The position numbers and the translations under genes are program-made. The notes beneath the pieces were generated by a model. It ran no database searches. It was not told the origin of the DNA and worked only from the letters and a program-made list of their open reading frames with translations. Below are positions 60,107 to 64,000 of a stretch of DNA of 64,000 nucleotides, piece after piece. Position 1 is the first letter of the stretch; each line of letters begins with the position of its first letter. The stretch is taken from assembly GCA_014526335.1 (NCBI GenBank), contig JACTAT010000119.1, forward strand, positions 729,885 through 793,884, written 5' to 3'. This DNA is from Chrysaora quinquecirrha (Eukaryota; Cnidaria; Scyphozoa; Semaeostomeae; Pelagiidae).

Positions 60107-62458
60107 AACACTTGGCGCAGCGCTGTTGGTGAAATACTGGCTTCTATCTCTCACCGAGTGAGCTTCTACGCTATTTTCTCACATTACTTCCTCCTTTGCA
60201 AGAAACCATTAATATGTTTATTTAACATGAAAAACCATAAAACCACTATAAACTTTAAAAAACGATAAAATAAAAACTGTTTTAAATTTATTTTATTCAA
60301 GTAACGTAAAAGAACGGTAATGAAGTTAATTTTACTTGTTTTAATCAAAACCATGTGGATCGAACACGGCTTGTCCTCGAAAAGCCAAGTATTGAGGGCA
60401 AATAAAAAATTTTTTTTTAAACTAGCTTGGATATAGTTCAATACTCTATAGGCTGCCTTTAAAAGGACCTTCCTAACTGATAGTAATATGTGTTTGTAAA
60501 ACCCTATGCAGCCAGCAGCTGTAGTGAAATGCAAATGGCGGACGAAGTTTGCACCGACTAAACTTTGCATTGAATCGGCGACAAATAAACCCAGAAACTC
60601 AATCACAATGATTTTATATTTGAATGATGCTATAAACGTTTACCTGAACCGGAGTTATCGCAGTTAGAGCGATCTCGGTTTCGATAGCATTAACTAGGAC
60701 TCCAGTAATGTGTCTATTGCTGGCTAACCCAGGCTGCGCAGGAAGAATGCTCGTCGTTTATATCCCTTTCTTCACTTACTTTAACTTTTGTAAGTCATCG
60801 TTTTCAGGGACTATTGTAATGCAGCCTTTCATTTTTCACCCAGAGGCTTATGAAAACGTCATGAAATACAGGTTGCTCTCTGTCCGTAACCAACCTACGA
60901 TGGATTCATTTATATACACCGAACGGTCTTTCCTATCGTGTTAATGTAGTGTAGGCCAATACAGTACAGTATGAATTCATGCTCTGACTTTTTCGATTTT
61001 TTGTTCGAAAATTGTACCGTGTTAAACGAAGCTGGGAAAAGGTTTGGCTTAGTTAGGGTTAACACCCGGGGGGGGGGGGGTACTTCAATATGTAGACATA
61101 CCAGACGTGCCGCTCATATGGATGGGTTTTTTCGACTGAATTTCTCTACACATGGGTCTGATATTCTGCTCGATTCTGGTTGATGGGTTGGTATTTTAGG
61201 ATTTTCTTACCAAAAGGTCCCTTTATGATTGACCGCAAAGTGGCTGACAACCTTTCTACTTTGTTTTTTGCTTTCCAAACGATGAATTAGCAGCAACAAC
61301 AGAGCTCAGTCACATTGATTGCAAAGAATCGCCGTCAGATTCGATTTTGCGAGACCTTTCATGAATTCTAGCACTGTAAAAGGGTTTTAAAATCAACCAA
61401 ATTCATACACAAGGGCTTGAAATTTCCCGATTTTCATGCAAATGGGTCAGAAATCCTTGAAAATCCTATCATACAAATGGGTCCTTTTGTCAAAGTCCAG
61501 ATTCACGTCTAATCATGGACACATTGAAGTACCCCCCCCCCCCCCCCGGGGGTTAACAACTCTACACTTTCCGCCTTACTAGAAGACATTGTGCTGGCCA
61601 CAGGCCCGGCCATGAGCGGTAGCCTTCGGAACACTGCTTACGCAGTCGATGGGAGATGCCTTACCCGCATCGTAAGCATAGGTTTTGCCACGGAATGCTC
61701 CGGTACGGTACTCATTCACCCACCCACGGATGGATGGAAGGCTCGCGAGAAAGTCAGATGACATTACCCATCGCTGGATTTAACGCTTCACGTACAAACA
61801 AATTGCCTTGCGTGACATTTTCAGAAGCTTTTCGGTGAAAAATGTAAGGTCGCAGTGAAACTACTTTCCTGGGAGAATTTCGCAAACCTTCAGAAGCTAA
61901 TCGATTTATTTTATTACAACAAGATAACAGTTTTTAATTTCTCTTAAAATTTTTTTATGTAATCTTTAAACCTGTTTAAAATTATTTTATTTGCCTTCAT
62001 GCAAGTGATTCATTACTAGCATGTAACAATGGGAAATCTTTGTCCGTCTTTCTCGTCCTTTGAATCATTGATCAACCTTTGACTAATAGAATGATTTATT
62101 TGACTTGCTGTGTTGATTTTTGATTAGAAAATCATTCGGTATATTCTGTGCCAATAGGAGCCCCTCACAGACATGCCCCTTGGTGGACATGCTCTACTTA
62201 ATGTCGCTTTTTGGAATTGTCCAGATTTATCCAAACCGACATGCACGTTTTTATCCGGTTTTTATCCGGTAAATGAGTCCTGCTAAACAAAAAAGGGAGT
62301 CATGGAAAAGGCAAACTCGGTGAAAAAAAACTTTTAACGCTGTTTTTCCGGCGCATGCGCTAGGTTGTGAACGCAGACACGAGGTTGATTAAGGTCAAAC
62401 AATAAGCAAGTGTTTCATGATTTTACGATATTCTTCCAAATCTTTTCGCCTGCCACCG
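60107..62458. other. downstream of synthetase copy B; no firm gene
   Basis: 3' UTR with AATAAA at 60269-60274, then sequence homologous to 22735-24804. A minus-strand open stretch at about 61660-61760 (reads SDFLASLPSIRGWVNEYRTG) ends at a GTAAGG donor but has no identified partners. Contains the insertion at 61063-61552. Confidence 0.5.
61063..61552. mobile_element. TTAA-flanked element with oligo-G termini, copy B only
   Basis: Flanked by TTAA on both sides (61059-61062 and 61553-61556). Copy A keeps the single TTAA empty site at 23738-23741. Terminal inverted repeats read (C)CCCGGG-G(n)-TACTTCAAT at left and ATTGAAGTAC-C(n)-GGGGG at right. About 490 bp, no long frame, so non-autonomous. 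TTAA targets are typical of piggyBac-type transposases; the family link is inferred. Confidence 0.75.
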
Positions 62459-64000
62459 CTACTCTGTCTGTTTTTTATTGATTCGGAGACTTAAAATCTA
62501 GAAACCTCACACACCTTTCTTTCCCGGACAGCTACAAATGTTGGGGGGTCAAAAGACTGGAAATTTTTTTTTCCTCACAAAACCAAAGCTGTTAGTCTGT
62601 TATCATTGAAAAATCCCAAATAGGCGCAATTGCATGTCGGTTGACAAAAGTGCCAAAGAAATACAAAAATCTCTGAAAATTAAAGTGCTGACTAGACTTT
62701 GTACCTGAGTACCAGTTATCGCTCATGAAACTGAGGCTAACACTAAAAAGAGATCGCTCAAACTGAGCAAAGCTTTGCTCAGTTGTTTGCTCAGTAGTTT
62801 GAGCGACTAGTAGTTCAATAGCGATAAGTGCAACTCAGTCAGGTAAAAAGTCTAGGTGCTGACGCAGGGGCTAGCTGTAATTAGGTGGGGCTGCGAGGCT
62901 CCTGCCTGCGTGTTTCGATAATGTCGCGCTATCCTTACTCCTATACTCCTTTAACAACCTGTTTTACGTACTAATTAATGTAATATCCGCAACTAAAAAC
63001 GCTGAATATCTTAAACAGCACTGTCAGCCGCTCTTGGCCAGAAGTACCCCTTGTACACAGTTTATCCAGCTATTTGACATCGGTGTCTTGTAGAATAACC
63101 CGCCAATTGTCGGCAGATGTTTTTTCAAATAGAATCTCTGATATAGCCGATACTATATTCGTTCATCAAATTGTAAACTTGCATAAAATTATCAATCGAA
63201 TAGATTACATTGATGGATTTGGATGCCCAGTTTACGCCTTCAAGACTGGTACTTTTCAAATATTTTCTACAAATACACTTCAAATCGCCCCAAGTCCGCT
63301 CCACTTTGAGCAAACAGCAATTATGTTGTTGTAGTTGTTAGTTGCTGTTTCCGAAAGCATTTTTCAGGTTTCACAAGCAGATTTCACCTGCACAGCCTGT
63401 GTCGTGTATCGCGCGATTCGGTGAACAACTTTGAAGGTATTGTGGCATCTTAGCATCTTATCCAGCTAGCTCGACGTGTGAATCGCTAAGCGGGTCGGGA
63501 TTCGAGTTTCGGCCACGGTACCTTCACAGCCAGGATCGAGGTCTCGTTACTAGTACATCTATTTCTGGGATCATAATGGCAGAGGCTAAACACACCATTT
63601 CCCCTTCACATTCAAGCCACCATAGGCTTTCATTTGAAAATTCGAAGGCCCATTAGAGTGACCTGCAGGAATCATTATCTCGAATTAAAGCCATGTGATT
63701 TTCTTGACATTGCACGGAGACATCCCATGTTGAATTGACCACAAGAGGGAGGATTTATTGACAATTCAACCTGTGATTGGGTTACATGTTCCCTGTTTCC
63801 ATTAGAAAAGCCTCTTGTTCCCCAGAGTTATGTAGGCATATATTTCAGACTGATAGTCAAGTGTACAGTTTCTCTGATCCCTGGTTCCCGATGTCGCCCG
63901 ATGTTCCCTTATTCCTTTTAATTTTAGCCCCATTCCTTAGTGTTCCTTGGTTACATTTCGCATGTTCCTTTGTTCCCTGGAACCCCTAAACGACCCTCAT
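62459..64000. other. right flank, no recognisable gene
   Basis: Unmatched elsewhere in the window, since copy A meets the N gap here. Contains a hairpin (CGCTCAAACTGAGCAAA ... TTTGCTCAGTAGTTTGAGCG, 62755-62805), a minus-strand frame of 62 residues at 63313-63125 without recognised similarity, and a GTTCC-rich stretch (63786-63984). No EEF1G exon is seen. Confidence 0.5.

Noticed and set aside
1..64000. Search for CRISPR arrays, rRNA, bacterial operons, phage or virus genes
   Set aside because: None seen; repeats here are microsatellites, minisatellites and eukaryotic inverted-repeat elements, and all firm genes are spliced animal genes.

Overview
This is an animal nuclear genome window. Every gene is split by many GT-AG introns, the introns are AT-rich and full of short inverted-repeat (MITE-like) elements, and there are no operons, ribosome binding sites or CRISPR arrays. 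The gene content (TRAF with RING, zinc fingers, coiled coil and MATH; adenylosuccinate synthetase; EEF1G; eIF5) is metazoan. The compact introns and dense foldback repeats suggest an anthozoan cnidarian (coral or sea anemone), but that assignment is inference.

The dominant structure is a direct duplication of a three-gene block. Copy A spans about 1-24804 and copy B about 38608-62458. Each block has the order TRAF (+), kelch-repeat protein (-), adenylosuccinate synthetase (+). TRAF and kelch converge; kelch and the synthetase diverge from a shared promoter of about 263 bp that carries a perfect CRE palindrome and E2F-like boxes. I rebuilt all exons in both copies: 11 for kelch, 16 for the synthetase, and 2 for TRAF (the first TRAF exon of copy A lies left of the window). 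Exon lengths match between copies except at two places. Kelch exon 4 has two extra codons in copy B. Synthetase exon 2 is one base shorter in copy A, which shifts the frame and gives an early stop. Only copy B therefore encodes an intact adenylosuccinate synthetase (433 aa).

Between the blocks lies single-copy sequence: a 500-N assembly gap (24805-25304), the last three exons of EEF1G (+), a complete nine-exon eIF5 gene (-, 430 aa), and about 3.2 kb of repeat-rich intergenic DNA. The gap starts where copy A stops and hides the N-terminal (GST-like) half of EEF1G. The duplication may therefore be real, or may be two haplotypes of one locus joined end to end by the assembler.

The copies differ mainly in introns, where each has private insertions: a non-LTR retrotransposon 3' fragment, a foldback MITE and a mariner-like MITE in copy A, and a TTAA-flanked element with oligo-G termini in copy B. 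Divergence is uneven. About 8.66-10.87 kb of copy A is nearly identical to copy B, while flanking introns differ strongly. In TRAF all amino-acid changes fall in the N-terminal half. After 62458 about 1.5 kb holds no recognisable gene.
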